From an uncultured Acidobacteriota bacterium (lineage in GTDB: Bacteria > Acidobacteriota > Vicinamibacteria > Fen-336): a stretch of DNA of 41,045 nt. Numbering within the stretch: position 1 is the stretch's first letter; the number at the start of each line of letters is the position of its first letter. Positions 22,400-29,805 of the stretch are shown here, one piece after another. The position numbers were made by a program, and so were the translations under genes. The notes below the pieces were generated by a model that did not search any database, was not told the origin of the DNA, and saw only the letters and a list, made by a program, of their open reading frames with translations. The stretch is taken from the NCBI GenBank assembly GCA_902826455.1, contig CADEEV010000043.1, positions 1 through 41,045 of the forward strand, written 5' to 3'.

Positions 22400-23940
22400 C
22401 GGGGCTCCGGGCCTTGCGGCGCGCGATCGTAGATCCGGGACAGCTCTCCGAGACGAGCGGCGACGGCCGGGGCGAGCTGGCCTTCGGTGAGTCGCCACTT
22501 CCAGTTCCCCGCCGCGCGTCCGGGCAGGTTCATGCGCGCCTCGCTGCCCAGGCCCAGGAGGTCCTGCACCGGCACGATCGCGGTGTCGGCCACGGACGCC
22601 AGGGCGGCACGCACGAAGTCCCAGTGGATCTCGTGGCCGTCGGTGCCCAGGTAGGCGCGGGTGAGAGCCTGCTCCGCGTCGACCTCCGCCTGGGTGCGGG
22701 TCGAGTCGCCCACGCCGGCGTTCCACCAGCCCACGATCGTGTCGTTGTCGTGGGTCCCGGTGTACACCACGAGGTTGCGGGGGAAGTTGTGGGGCTGGAA
22801 GGCGTTCGCCGAGCCGTCGTTGCCGAAGGCGAACTCCAGGATCGCCATGCCCGGGAAGCCGTAACGATGCCGCAGCGCCTCGACCTCGTCGGTGATGACG
22901 CCGAGGTTCTCGGCCACGATCGGCAGCGGGCCGAGGGCCTCCTGCAGGGCGTCGAAGAACGCGCTGCCGGGGCCCTTCACCCACGAGCCGTTCATGGCCG
23001 TGGTCTCGTGACCAGGAACCTCCCAGTAGGCCTCGAAGCCACGGAAGTGGTCGAGGCGCACGAGGTCGACGAGGCCCAGCACCGCGCGCATGCGGTCGAT
23101 CCAGAAGCCGAAGCCGTCGCGGGCCATCACGTCCCAGCGATAGAGCGGATTGCCCCAGAGCTGGCCGGTGGCGCTGAAGTAGTCCGGAGGCACGCCGGCC
23201 ACGAAGCCGGGACGGCCGTCGGCTGCCAGTGCGAAGAACTCGGGATGCGCCCAGACGTCGGCGCTGTCGTGGGCCACGAAGATCGGCACGTCGCCCATGA
23301 TGCGGATGCCCTCGGCGTGGCAGGCCTCGCGCAGGGCGGCCCACTGGCGGAAGAAGCACCACTGCCAGAACTGGCGCGAGCGCACGGCGGTCGCGAGGCG
23401 CTCCCGGGCCTGCCCGAGCACGACGCTCTCGCGCACCGCGAGGCCCTCGGGCCAGGTGTGCCAGGCCGTGCCGCCGTTCTCCTTCTTGAGGGCGTCGAAG
23501 AGCGCGTAGTCGTCGAGCCAGGCGGCCTCGCGCTCGCAGAACGCCGCGAGCTCCGCCCGTTGCGCGGCGGAGGCGTCGGCCTCGAAGCGCTCGAAGGCCT
23601 TCTGCAGGAGCGGCATGCGGAAGGCCGTCGCGGCGGCGAAGTCCACCTCGTTCGCGGGAAACGCCGGGGGCTTCCGCAGCTCGGCGCCCGTCAGGAGCCC
23701 CTCGTCGCGCAGGGCGTCGAGGGCCACCAGCAGCGGGTTTCCGGCGAAGGCCGAGAAGCACTGGTACGGGGAATCGCCGTACCCCGTCGGGCCCACGGGC
23801 AGGACCTGCCACAGCCCCTGCCGGGCGCTCGCGAGGAACGCGACGAAGTCGTGGGCGGCCCGGCCGAGGTCGCCGATGCCGAACGGTCCGGGGAGCGAGG
23901 TCGGGTGGAGGAGCAGCCCCGCGGTCCGCGCCTTCCCCAC
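22396..23940 (-). CDS. malQ: 4-alpha-glucanotransferase (amylomaltase, GH77)
   Basis: 514 residues, the normal length of bacterial amylomaltase. It transfers maltodextrin units between chains, releasing glucose, in the cytoplasm. Visible motifs: LHPTSLPGPFGIGDLG at the N-terminus, YGDSPYQCFSAFAGNPLL, catalytic nucleophile D297 (VRLDHFRGFEAYW), acid/base E344 (IVAENLGVIT) and D398 (GTHDNDT). It starts at GTG 23940, 11 bases after the lipoprotein gene, with AGAAGAGG as the ribosome site. Together with the downstream MFS importer and exported GH13 enzyme it completes a short maltodextrin route. Confidence 0.95.
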   Translation of the reverse strand: MGKARTAGLLLHPTSLPGPFGIGDLGRAAHDFVAFLASARQGLWQVLPVGPTGYGDSPYQCFSAFAGNPLLVALDALRDEGLLTGAELRKPPAFPANEVDFAAATAFRMPLLQKAFERFEADASAAQRAELAAFCEREAAWLDDYALFDALKKENGGTAWHTWPEGLAVRESVVLGQARERLATAVRSRQFWQWCFFRQWAALREACHAEGIRIMGDVPIFVAHDSADVWAHPEFFALAADGRPGFVAGVPPDYFSATGQLWGNPLYRWDVMARDGFGFWIDRMRAVLGLVDLVRLDHFRGFEAYWEVPGHETTAMNGSWVKGPGSAFFDALQEALGPLPIVAENLGVITDEVEALRHRYGFPGMAILEFAFGNDGSANAFQPHNFPRNLVVYTGTHDNDTIVGWWNAGVGDSTRTQAEVDAEQALTRAYLGTDGHEIHWDFVRAALASVADTAIVPVQDLLGLGSEARMNLPGRAAGNWKWRLTEGQLAPAVAARLGELSRIYDRAPQGPEPR

Positions 23941-23951
23941 TGGAACCTCTT

Positions 23952-24431
23952 CTAGGAGACTTTGACGAGGAGCGACTGCTCGAGGGTGTTGCCCTTGTCG
24001 TCGACGGCACGCACGCGGATCACGAGGGAGGCCGCGCGCTTCGCCGTCGCCACGTAGCTCAGCTCCTGGGGGATCTCGAGGACGCCCTTCGCCTCGACGC
24101 GCTTGCTGCCGATGAAGACGACGAGGTCCTTGTCGTCGTAGAACGCGCTGCCGATGAGAGCGCCCGTGAGGTCGTCGAAGAGACGCGTGTCGACGAGCTC
24201 CAGCGTGGCGCCGAGCCCGTTGAGCTCCGTCACCTTGGCGGTGCCGCGGACGACGAAGGTGGAGCCGCTGGTCACGACCGTGGCGATGGGGTTCGGAGCC
24301 ACGGTGAGCTGGATGACGGAGTTGGCGACGCCCGTCACGGGCGGCGTGTCGTCGCCGCCGCAGCCCGCGAGAGCCACGAGGGCGACGAGGGCGGCGGTTA
24401 GACCGAGGGTGCGGAACGCGGTAGCGAGCAT
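23952..24431 (-). CDS. Putative lipoprotein of unknown function
   Basis: 159 residues from ATG 24431. Signal peptide with lipobox LAGC (C24) followed by GGDDTPP, so a lipid-anchored periplasmic or outer-membrane protein. The mature part looks like one beta-sandwich (VIQLTVAPNPIATVVTSGST, SYVATAKRAASLVIRVRAVD), as in Ig-like or bacterial surface domains. It lies 2 bases after the CDGSH gene and 11 bases before malQ on the same strand. A glycan-binding lipoprotein would suit the operon, in the manner of SusE-like proteins, but no carbohydrate-binding signature is visible. Confidence 0.82.
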   Translation of the reverse strand: MLATAFRTLGLTAALVALVALAGCGGDDTPPVTGVANSVIQLTVAPNPIATVVTSGSTFVVRGTAKVTELNGLGATLELVDTRLFDDLTGALIGSAFYDDKDLVVFIGSKRVEAKGVLEIPQELSYVATAKRAASLVIRVRAVDDKGNTLEQSLLVKVS

Positions 24432-24433
24432 CG

Positions 24434-24667
24434 TCAGGCCTTGGGCGCCGGCGGCGGCAGGTCGCGCGCCGGGCACTCGGACGCGAAGCCCATCTTTCCG
24501 TGGCTCCCGTCGCAGAACGGCTTGTTGGAGGAATGGCCGCAGCGGCAGAGCCCCAGGGCCGTCCGGCCGCCGAGCCCGAACGGTTTCCCGTCCTGGTCGA
24601 CGATCGTGATGTCTCCCTCGAGGCGCAGCGGGCCGTTGTTGCGCACGATCACCTTGAAATCCGACAT
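24434..24667 (-). CDS. CDGSH-type iron-sulfur protein
   Basis: 77 residues with a single CDGSH motif, CRCGHSSNKPFCDGSH, which binds a 2Fe-2S cluster through three cysteines and one histidine. The N-terminal beta segment (VIVRNNGPLRLEGDITIVD) is typical of small bacterial CDGSH proteins. Such proteins are redox- or iron-linked; no specific reaction is known. The start ATG 24667 is fixed by TAGAAT ending 8 bases upstream, with no Shine-Dalgarno, predicting a leaderless mRNA that also carries the lipoprotein, malQ, transporter and amylase genes. A 25-bp dyad covers this promoter. Confidence 0.9.
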   Translation of the reverse strand: MSDFKVIVRNNGPLRLEGDITIVDQDGKPFGLGGRTALGLCRCGHSSNKPFCDGSHGKMGFASECPARDLPPPAPKA

Positions 24668-24692
24668 GGGTTTCCATTCTACATGGAAGCCC
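24668..24692. promoter_or_regulatory. 25-bp dyad operator over the CDGSH/malQ operon promoter
   Basis: Left arm GGGTTTCCAT, centre TCTAC, right arm ATGGAAGCCC: nine of ten arm positions pair, the mismatch being T opposite G. It begins one base upstream of the CDGSH ATG and contains the TAGAAT -10. An additional ATGGAA half-site lies at 24701-24706. Position and symmetry suggest a repressor operator. Confidence 0.55.
24676..24681 (-). promoter_or_regulatory. -10 element of leaderless CDGSH/malQ operon promoter
   Basis: Reads TAGAAT on the minus strand and ends exactly 8 bases before ATG 24667. No -35 is recognised. Confidence 0.6.
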
Positions 24693-24721
24693 GAGGCGGC
24701 ATGGAATACGGGGCCGCGGGA

Positions 24722-24727
24722 TAGACT
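24722..24727 (+). promoter_or_regulatory. -10 element of leaderless promoter for coiled-coil gene
   Basis: TAGACT followed by 7 bases and ATG 24735. A GAGG directly touches the ATG, too close to act as a normal Shine-Dalgarno. Divergent from the CDGSH promoter. Confidence 0.55.
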
Positions 24728-24734
24728 CGTGAGG

Positions 24735-25922
24735 ATGGCACCCCGGGAGGAGACGAAGCCGAGACGGCCCCGACTCGAGAACAAGGTCGTGGACGCGGCC
24801 TTCGACCGGCTCGCGAAGCAGCGCGCCCTCCACACCCTGGTGCGCGGCGCGCTGCCCGTGGCGACGCTCAAGCGGCTCCTGAAGGACGCCATGCCGAAGA
24901 ACAAGGCGCGCGAGATGCCCGACGAGACCTGGTCGAGCCTGGCGGTCGGCATCTGCATGGAGAGCGCCGACTTCGGAGACACCCTCGCCGAGGCGCTCCA
25001 CGAGCGCGTGGGCTGGGACCGCGAGCCCGCCGCGATGGACGACTGGTGGCGCGCGGTGCGCGAGCGCCCGCTCGAGGCGCTCTGGATGGCCGCCCTCTCC
25101 TCCTCCAAGGACGTCAAGAAGGAATTCGCCCACATCGCGAGCCACTGCATCGAGAACTTCCGCTCCTCGCCCGAGTCGGTGCCGCCGTCCTGGGAGTACG
25201 TCGAGGGCCTGCTCGACGTCATGGCCGTGACGAACCAGGACATGCGCGACGCCGAGCGCGACGCCGACGACGCCGTCCGGAAGTACGAGGTGGAGCGCGA
25301 GCGCCTCGACGACCTGCGCGACGAGCTCCGGCGCCAGCGGCGCGAGCTCGCCGAGCTCCGGGCCGAGGTCGCGGACTACCGCCGCGAGGCGCCGGCCGCC
25401 CCCGCCGACGGCACACCGCTCTCCGACGAGGCGCGGCGCAGCGAGGATCTCGAGCGCCGCCTGCGCAAGTCGGAGAAGGAGCGCGAGCACCTCCACCGCC
25501 GCATCGAGCGCCTCGAGGACGCCCTCGAGGGACGCGAGGACGAGGGCGAGGCCGGAAGCGAGGCGGTCGAGACCGCGGCCGGTTCCGACCCAGCCGAGCT
25601 CGAGGACGCGAACCCGATCGCCGACGATCCCAACCCGCGCCGGCGCGTGATGCGCGCGATGCTGAAGAAGCTCCTGAAGAAGGGCAAGGTCGGCGCGTCC
25701 CACACCCACGAGGACAACGTGCATCGCGGCGTCGCCGACCACGAGAAGGGCCTCGCGAAGGAGGCGATCGACCTGCTGTACCGCGAGGGCTACTTCGTGC
25801 CGAAGCCCACCACGACCGACCCCCACGTCTCGATCGCCCCCGAGCGCGTGGCCGAGGTGAAGGCGATCATCGCCGGCGAGGTCCAGGACGCGCGCCTGCG
25901 GCGCTTCCTGGAGAGCGAGTGA
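24735..25922 (+). CDS. Coiled-coil protein with possible C-terminal winged-helix domain
   Basis: 395 residues from ATG 24735; upstream in-frame codons are rejected because the -10 lies there. Three regions are visible. Residues about 1-155 are a helical globular domain (KVVDAAFDRLAKQRALHTLV, WMAALSSSKDVKKEFAHIAS). Residues about 160-270 are a long charged coiled coil (KYEVERERLDDLRDELRRQR). After an acidic linker, residues about 305-395 form a basic alpha/beta module (MRAMLKKLLKKGKVGASHTH, EDNVHRGVADHEKGLAKEAI, DLLYREGYFVPKPTTTDPHV). This resembles a small winged-helix-like module I recall from archaeal proteins. No enzyme motif is seen. A nucleic-acid-associated role is inference. It overlaps ygfZ by four bases (GTGA). 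Confidence 0.82.
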   Translation: MAPREETKPRRPRLENKVVDAAFDRLAKQRALHTLVRGALPVATLKRLLKDAMPKNKAREMPDETWSSLAVGICMESADFGDTLAEALHERVGWDREPAAMDDWWRAVRERPLEALWMAALSSSKDVKKEFAHIASHCIENFRSSPESVPPSWEYVEGLLDVMAVTNQDMRDAERDADDAVRKYEVERERLDDLRDELRRQRRELAELRAEVADYRREAPAAPADGTPLSDEARRSEDLERRLRKSEKEREHLHRRIERLEDALEGREDEGEAGSEAVETAAGSDPAELEDANPIADDPNPRRRVMRAMLKKLLKKGKVGASHTHEDNVHRGVADHEKGLAKEAIDLLYREGYFVPKPTTTDPHVSIAPERVAEVKAIIAGEVQDARLRRFLESE

Positions 25923-26842
25923 GCGCCCTCGTCGCGCTCCCGGAGCGCGGCGTGCTCGTGGTCTCGGGACCGCAGCGCTCGAAGTTCCTCCACAACCTGC
26001 TGAGCCAGGACGTCGAGGGGCGCGCGGCCGGCCAGGGCGGCCTCGCGGTACTGATGGACGCCCGCGGCCACCTGCTCACGACGATGCGGGTGCTGGTCGG
26101 CGCGAACGAGATCCTGCTGGAGATGCCGCGGGAGCGCCTGGCCGCGATCGAGGCGCTGCTGGTCCACTACAAGGTGGGCACGCCCGTGCGCTTCGCCGTG
26201 CGGCCCGTGGCGATCCGCGCGCTGCTGGGCACGGACGTCGACGCGACGCTCGCGTCGCTCGCCGCCCCGGTCCCGGGCCCGGCGCCGCAGTCCCACGTCA
26301 CGGGCTCGGTCGCCGGCCAGCCGGTGCTGCTGGCGCGCGCCAGCGACCTGCCCTCGGGCGCCGTCGTCGTCCATTCGGCGCCCGAAGCCGCCGCGGCCGT
26401 GGATGCGGCCCTGCGCGGGGCCGGCGCGGCCGACATGGAGCGCGGGGCCTTCGACGCGTTGCGCATCCAGGAGGGCCGGCCGCTGTTCGACGTGGACCTC
26501 GGCCCGGAGAACCTGCTCCACGAGACCGGCCTCGTCGCCGAGTACCATTCCTCGAGCAAGGGGTGCTACGTGGGCCAGGAGGTCATCGCCCGTCTCGAGG
26601 CGCGCGGCGGCAACGTGAACAAGATGCTGCGGGGACTGCGGCTCTCGGGACCGACAGCGCCGGGCGCGAGCGTCACGTTCGAAGGCAAGGACGTCGGGCG
26701 CGTCACGAGCGCCGCGGTCTCCCCCGCCCTCGGCCCGATCGCCATGGGCTACGTCCACCGCAACCAGGCGACACCCGGCACGCTCGTCGAGGTCGACGGC
26801 CAGGCCGCGACGGTCGTCGCGCTTCCGATGCAGGGGTCATGA
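25919..26842 (+). CDS. ygfZ: YgfZ/GcvT-like folate-binding Fe-S maintenance protein
   Basis: 307 residues from GTG 25919, overlapping the previous stop. The YgfZ signature is present as SKGCYVGQEVIARLEARG, whose cysteine is the defining residue. The GcvT-like fold shows in RSKFLHNLLSQDVEG near the N-terminus and MGYVHRNQATPGTLVEV near the C-terminus. YgfZ binds tetrahydrofolate and helps assembly or repair of certain Fe-S enzymes such as MiaB. In this window, rich in Fe-S proteins (CCG protein, CDGSH protein), such a role fits. ATG of the adenosyltransferase overlaps its stop by four bases. Confidence 0.9.
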   Translation: MSALVALPERGVLVVSGPQRSKFLHNLLSQDVEGRAAGQGGLAVLMDARGHLLTTMRVLVGANEILLEMPRERLAAIEALLVHYKVGTPVRFAVRPVAIRALLGTDVDATLASLAAPVPGPAPQSHVTGSVAGQPVLLARASDLPSGAVVVHSAPEAAAAVDAALRGAGAADMERGAFDALRIQEGRPLFDVDLGPENLLHETGLVAEYHSSSKGCYVGQEVIARLEARGGNVNKMLRGLRLSGPTAPGASVTFEGKDVGRVTSAAVSPALGPIAMGYVHRNQATPGTLVEVDGQAATVVALPMQGS

Positions 26843-27381
26843 AGATCTACACGAAGACGGGCGACGAGGGGCAGACGGGGCTCGTGGGCGGCGCCCGCGT
26901 CGGCAAGGACGATCCGCGGGTCGCGGCCTACGGCGACGTCGACGAGGTCAACGCCGCCCTGGGCGTCGTGCTCGCCCACGTCAACGACGAGGACACGAAC
27001 GACCTGCTGCACCAGGTGCAGCGCGACCTGTTCGCCCTCGGAGCCCAGCTCGCCGATCCCGCCGATCGCGTGGCGGCGCAGAAGGAGAAGGCGCGCGTGA
27101 CGCCGGAGCACGTGGCCGTCCTGGAGCGCGCGATCGACGCGAGGGACGCCGTCCTCCCGCCGCTGACCGCGTTCGTCCTTCCGGGCGGCTCGCCGCTCGG
27201 GGCGTTCCTGCACCTGGCCCGCACCGTCTCGCGCCGCGCCGAGCGCAGCGTCGTGGCCCTGTCGCGGGCCAGCCACGTGGATCCCCTGCTGATCGTCTAT
27301 CTCAACCGGCTCTCGGACCTGCTGTTCGTGCTGGCCCGCTCCGAGAACCATCGCCGGGGCATGCCCGAAGCCCGCTGGTGA
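26839..27381 (+). CDS. PduO-type cob(I)alamin adenosyltransferase
   Basis: 180 residues, the usual size. It transfers adenosyl from ATP to cob(I)alamin, producing coenzyme B12. Motifs: KIYTKTGDEGQTGLVGGARV (ATP-binding N-terminus), DVDEVNAALG, FVLPGGSPLGAFLHLARTVS and CxRR-like ARTVSRRAERSV, then YLNRLSDLLFVLAR. All are characteristic of the PduO/MMAB family. Translation is coupled to ygfZ (ATGA) and to the next small gene (GTGA). No B12-dependent enzyme is in the window. Confidence 0.94.
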   Translation: MKIYTKTGDEGQTGLVGGARVGKDDPRVAAYGDVDEVNAALGVVLAHVNDEDTNDLLHQVQRDLFALGAQLADPADRVAAQKEKARVTPEHVAVLERAIDARDAVLPPLTAFVLPGGSPLGAFLHLARTVSRRAERSVVALSRASHVDPLLIVYLNRLSDLLFVLARSENHRRGMPEARW

Positions 27382-27617
27382 CGCTGCGGCCGGCGGTCGT
27401 CGCCGAGCTCGAGGGCCACGGCATCGTCGCCCGGCCCGGGGACACGCCCGCGTCGCTGCGCGAGCGCCTGAACGACGCCTACCTCGAGGACGTGCGGAGC
27501 CTCCGTGACCGCCAGCGCAGCGGCGAGATCCCGTTGCGCGACTATGCCGGCCACGTCGAGCGCCTGAAGCGGTCCTATCCGCTGCTCGGCCTCGGCCTGG
27601 AGCACTGGTCGCACTAG
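27378..27617 (+). CDS. 79-residue hypothetical protein coupled to adenosyltransferase
   Basis: Starts at GTG 27378, overlapping the adenosyltransferase stop (GTGA), so it is very likely translated. Predicted helical and soluble: RPAVVAELEGHGIVARPGDT, LRERLNDAYLEDVRSLRDRQ, GEIPLRDYAGHVERLKRSYP and a tail of LLGLGLEHW. The conserved-looking GEIP...DYAGHV and YPLLGL blocks suggest a real small family, which I recall only vaguely. No cofactor motif and no cysteine. It converges with the membrane-protein gene 3 bases away. Confidence 0.72.
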   Translation: MTLRPAVVAELEGHGIVARPGDTPASLRERLNDAYLEDVRSLRDRQRSGEIPLRDYAGHVERLKRSYPLLGLGLEHWSH

Positions 27618-27620
27618 GCG

Positions 27621-29315
27621 CTACGGGGGCTCGGGAAGCGCGCGGAAGCCGGACGCGAGGCTCGGCCCGCGGGCCTCGACCTGCCGCAGCCGCAGCGGCG
27701 CGCAGGGGAAGGCGTCGTACCAGCAGAGCTTGCCCTTCACGGGCTCGAAGCCCGCGAAGCCGCGGGCCTCGACCGCGCGCACGCGCGCCGTCGGGTCGCG
27801 CTCGGGAACCACGACGCGCTCGAGGAGGCCGCGGCCCTCGAGCCGGGTCCGCAGCGTGAAGCCCGGCGCCTGCGCGGCGAGCGCCACGAGCCAGGCGAGG
27901 GTCAGCCAACGGGAGCCGACGCGGCGCCCCCAGCGCGCGAGGGGCCAGGCCAGGAGCAGCAGGCCCTGGAGAGAGAAGAAGCCGATGCCGTAGCGCGGAT
28001 CGGGCGCGGTGACGAACCAGAACGCGAGTCCCAGGCTGAGGAGCAGGACGAGGGTGGCTTGCGGCGCGTGGCGTCGCGCACGGCCCGATGACGCCAACCA
28101 CGCGCCGTACAGCGGGAGCGGCAGGAGCGCGGCCGCGAGCAGCCCGCGATACGAGGCGGGCATCGCGCGCCACCAGGTCGGCAGCCACTCCGCGAGCGAC
28201 ATCCGCAGGGCCACCTCCGGCACGACGTGGGGCAGGCGCGACCAGCTCCGGACCCAGTCCGCCTGCTCGACCACGACCGCCCGCGGCATCTTCCAGTCGA
28301 ACGCGAACAGGTCGAGGGCGGCGAACGGATGCACGAGGTAGCCGGTCTCGACCACGGTCTGGACGACGAACGGCGCGAGCGTCGCGAGCCCCGCCGCGGC
28401 CACGACGCGTGGGGCCTGGAGGCCGGCGCGGCCCCAGGCAACGGCGAGCAGCACGGGGACGAGAACCAGCGGCGCCAGGGCGAGCTTGTACGTGAGGCCC
28501 TGCCAGCACAGCAGCACGATCGCGAGACCGTGGCCGTCCGGCGCGACTCCACCGTCGCGCTCGAGGGCCTCGAGCAGGAGGATGCCGGCGGCCCAGATCA
28601 CCACCGTCGCGGCGACGTCGGGGGTGGGCGACGAGATCCAGTTGGCGAAGACGTGCAGACCGAAGACGGCGCAGCCGAGGGCGAGCAGGGCGCTGGCCGG
28701 ACGCCGCTCCTCCCAGTGGCGAAGCCGCGCCACGGCCATCGCGAGGAAGAGAAGGAGGACCAGGCCGGCATGGACGTGGGTGCGCGGGAAGCCGAAGGAC
28801 GAGAGATCCGCGAGCGCGGAGAGCGCGAACCAGGGATAGGTGAGGACCAGGGGCGGGTGGAGGTTGCCGAGGCCCGGGACGATGCCCTCGATCTGGATCC
28901 AGCGGATCGACTGCGCGTGATAGAGGCCGGTGTCCGAGATCGCCACCGTGGCCGCCGAGCACCAGAGCACGATGGCGAACAGGGCGGCCGCGAGGGTGCG
29001 GCCCGGGAGCGGCAGGCCTCGCCAGCGCTCACCGGCATGGGACAGCGCCCGGCGCAGCGCCCCGCGCTGCCACACGAGCGCCAGGAGCCCGAGGGCGGCG
29101 ACCGCGAGCTGAGCGCCGCGGGCGACGGGCCCGAACAGGCCCACGGTCCCGGCGAGAGTCGACAACACGCCGACGCCCACCAGGGTGGTCGTCGCCGGGC
29201 CCGGCTCCCGGCCCGTCGGAAACCGCCCGAGAGCGGCGAGCGCGGCGAGTGCGCCCTGGCCGCAGACCCAGGCCAGCGGCGCCAGGCACAGCCACACGAG
29301 CAGGGCGACGATCAC
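27621..29315 (-). CDS. LIC_10190-like polytopic membrane protein
   Basis: 564 residues from GTG 29315, one base after the stop of the upstream gene. Twelve or more hydrophobic helices, with the first large loop carrying SDTGLYHAQSIRWIQIEGIV then PGLGNLHPPLVLTYPWFALS. This motif is characteristic of the LIC_10190 family of membrane proteins, thought to be GT-C-like glycosyltransferases acting on lipid-linked sugars. A soluble tail (about 510-564: KGKLCWYDAFPCAPLRLRQV) contains two cysteines. Function is unproven. The open frame extends further left of the GTG, but that part overlaps the neighbouring gene. Confidence 0.82.
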   Translation of the reverse strand: MIVALLVWLCLAPLAWVCGQGALAALAALGRFPTGREPGPATTTLVGVGVLSTLAGTVGLFGPVARGAQLAVAALGLLALVWQRGALRRALSHAGERWRGLPLPGRTLAAALFAIVLWCSAATVAISDTGLYHAQSIRWIQIEGIVPGLGNLHPPLVLTYPWFALSALADLSSFGFPRTHVHAGLVLLLFLAMAVARLRHWEERRPASALLALGCAVFGLHVFANWISSPTPDVAATVVIWAAGILLLEALERDGGVAPDGHGLAIVLLCWQGLTYKLALAPLVLVPVLLAVAWGRAGLQAPRVVAAAGLATLAPFVVQTVVETGYLVHPFAALDLFAFDWKMPRAVVVEQADWVRSWSRLPHVVPEVALRMSLAEWLPTWWRAMPASYRGLLAAALLPLPLYGAWLASSGRARRHAPQATLVLLLSLGLAFWFVTAPDPRYGIGFFSLQGLLLLAWPLARWGRRVGSRWLTLAWLVALAAQAPGFTLRTRLEGRGLLERVVVPERDPTARVRAVEARGFAGFEPVKGKLCWYDAFPCAPLRLRQVEARGPSLASGFRALPEPP

Positions 29316-29316
29316 G

Positions 29317-29778
29317 TCACGCCTGGCGCACGGCTTCGAAGACGCGCGCGCCGATCTCGCGACTGACGCCTTCGCGCAGGACGCCACAGGGCACCTCGAC
29401 GACGGCGCCGTCGCGCAGGTAGAGGACGACGTCCCAGCGCTCGCGGCCCTCGAACGCCTCGCCCGAGGGCTGGGCCGGCAGCGTCGTGCCGGGCCGGCTC
29501 CACGATGCGAGCACGGCACGATTGAGCAGGAGCCGGGCGCCGTCGACCTCGGCGCGGCTCACGCGGCGCCCGCCCCAGGCGAAGGCGTCGCCGTCCTCCA
29601 CGAAGAACACGACCCCGTCGTCGCCCGGGATCTCGGCGATCACGCGGCGCCCTTCGGACTCCTCGCGGTGGCGCGCCGCCTGGCGCACGCGCCGGCTCTC
29701 GCGCAGGCCCATCGCCATGCGGAACAGGCTCCACGTGAAGAACACGAACAGGGCCGCGGCGAGAGCGCTGACGATCAT
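29317..29778 (-). CDS. Membrane-anchored hypothetical protein
   Basis: 153 residues from ATG 29778. One N-terminal transmembrane helix (about 2-22, IVSALAAALFVFFTWSLFRM), a basic stretch (RESRRVRQAARHREESEGRR), then a compact beta-rich domain (VIAEIPGDDGVVFFVEDGDA, WDVVLYLRDGAVVEVPCGVL) facing the cytoplasm or periplasm. Family not recognised. A ribosome site AAAGGA precedes ATG 29778, and a TAGAAT lies at 29799-29794. It is co-transcribed with the LIC_10190-like gene, and may be its accessory factor. Confidence 0.78.
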   Translation of the reverse strand: MIVSALAAALFVFFTWSLFRMAMGLRESRRVRQAARHREESEGRRVIAEIPGDDGVVFFVEDGDAFAWGGRRVSRAEVDGARLLLNRAVLASWSRPGTTLPAQPSGEAFEGRERWDVVLYLRDGAVVEVPCGVLREGVSREIGARVFEAVRQA

Positions 29779-29793
29779 GTATCCTTTGCGCCG

Positions 29794-29799
29794 ATTCTA
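29794..29799 (-). promoter_or_regulatory. -10-like element upstream of the membrane-anchored protein gene
   Basis: Reads TAGAAT on the minus strand, 15 bases before ATG 29778, with AAAGGA between. It predicts a very short leader. It lies in the 27-base divergent space shared with the HAD gene. Confidence 0.4.
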
Positions 29800-29805
29800 T
29801 CCGGC

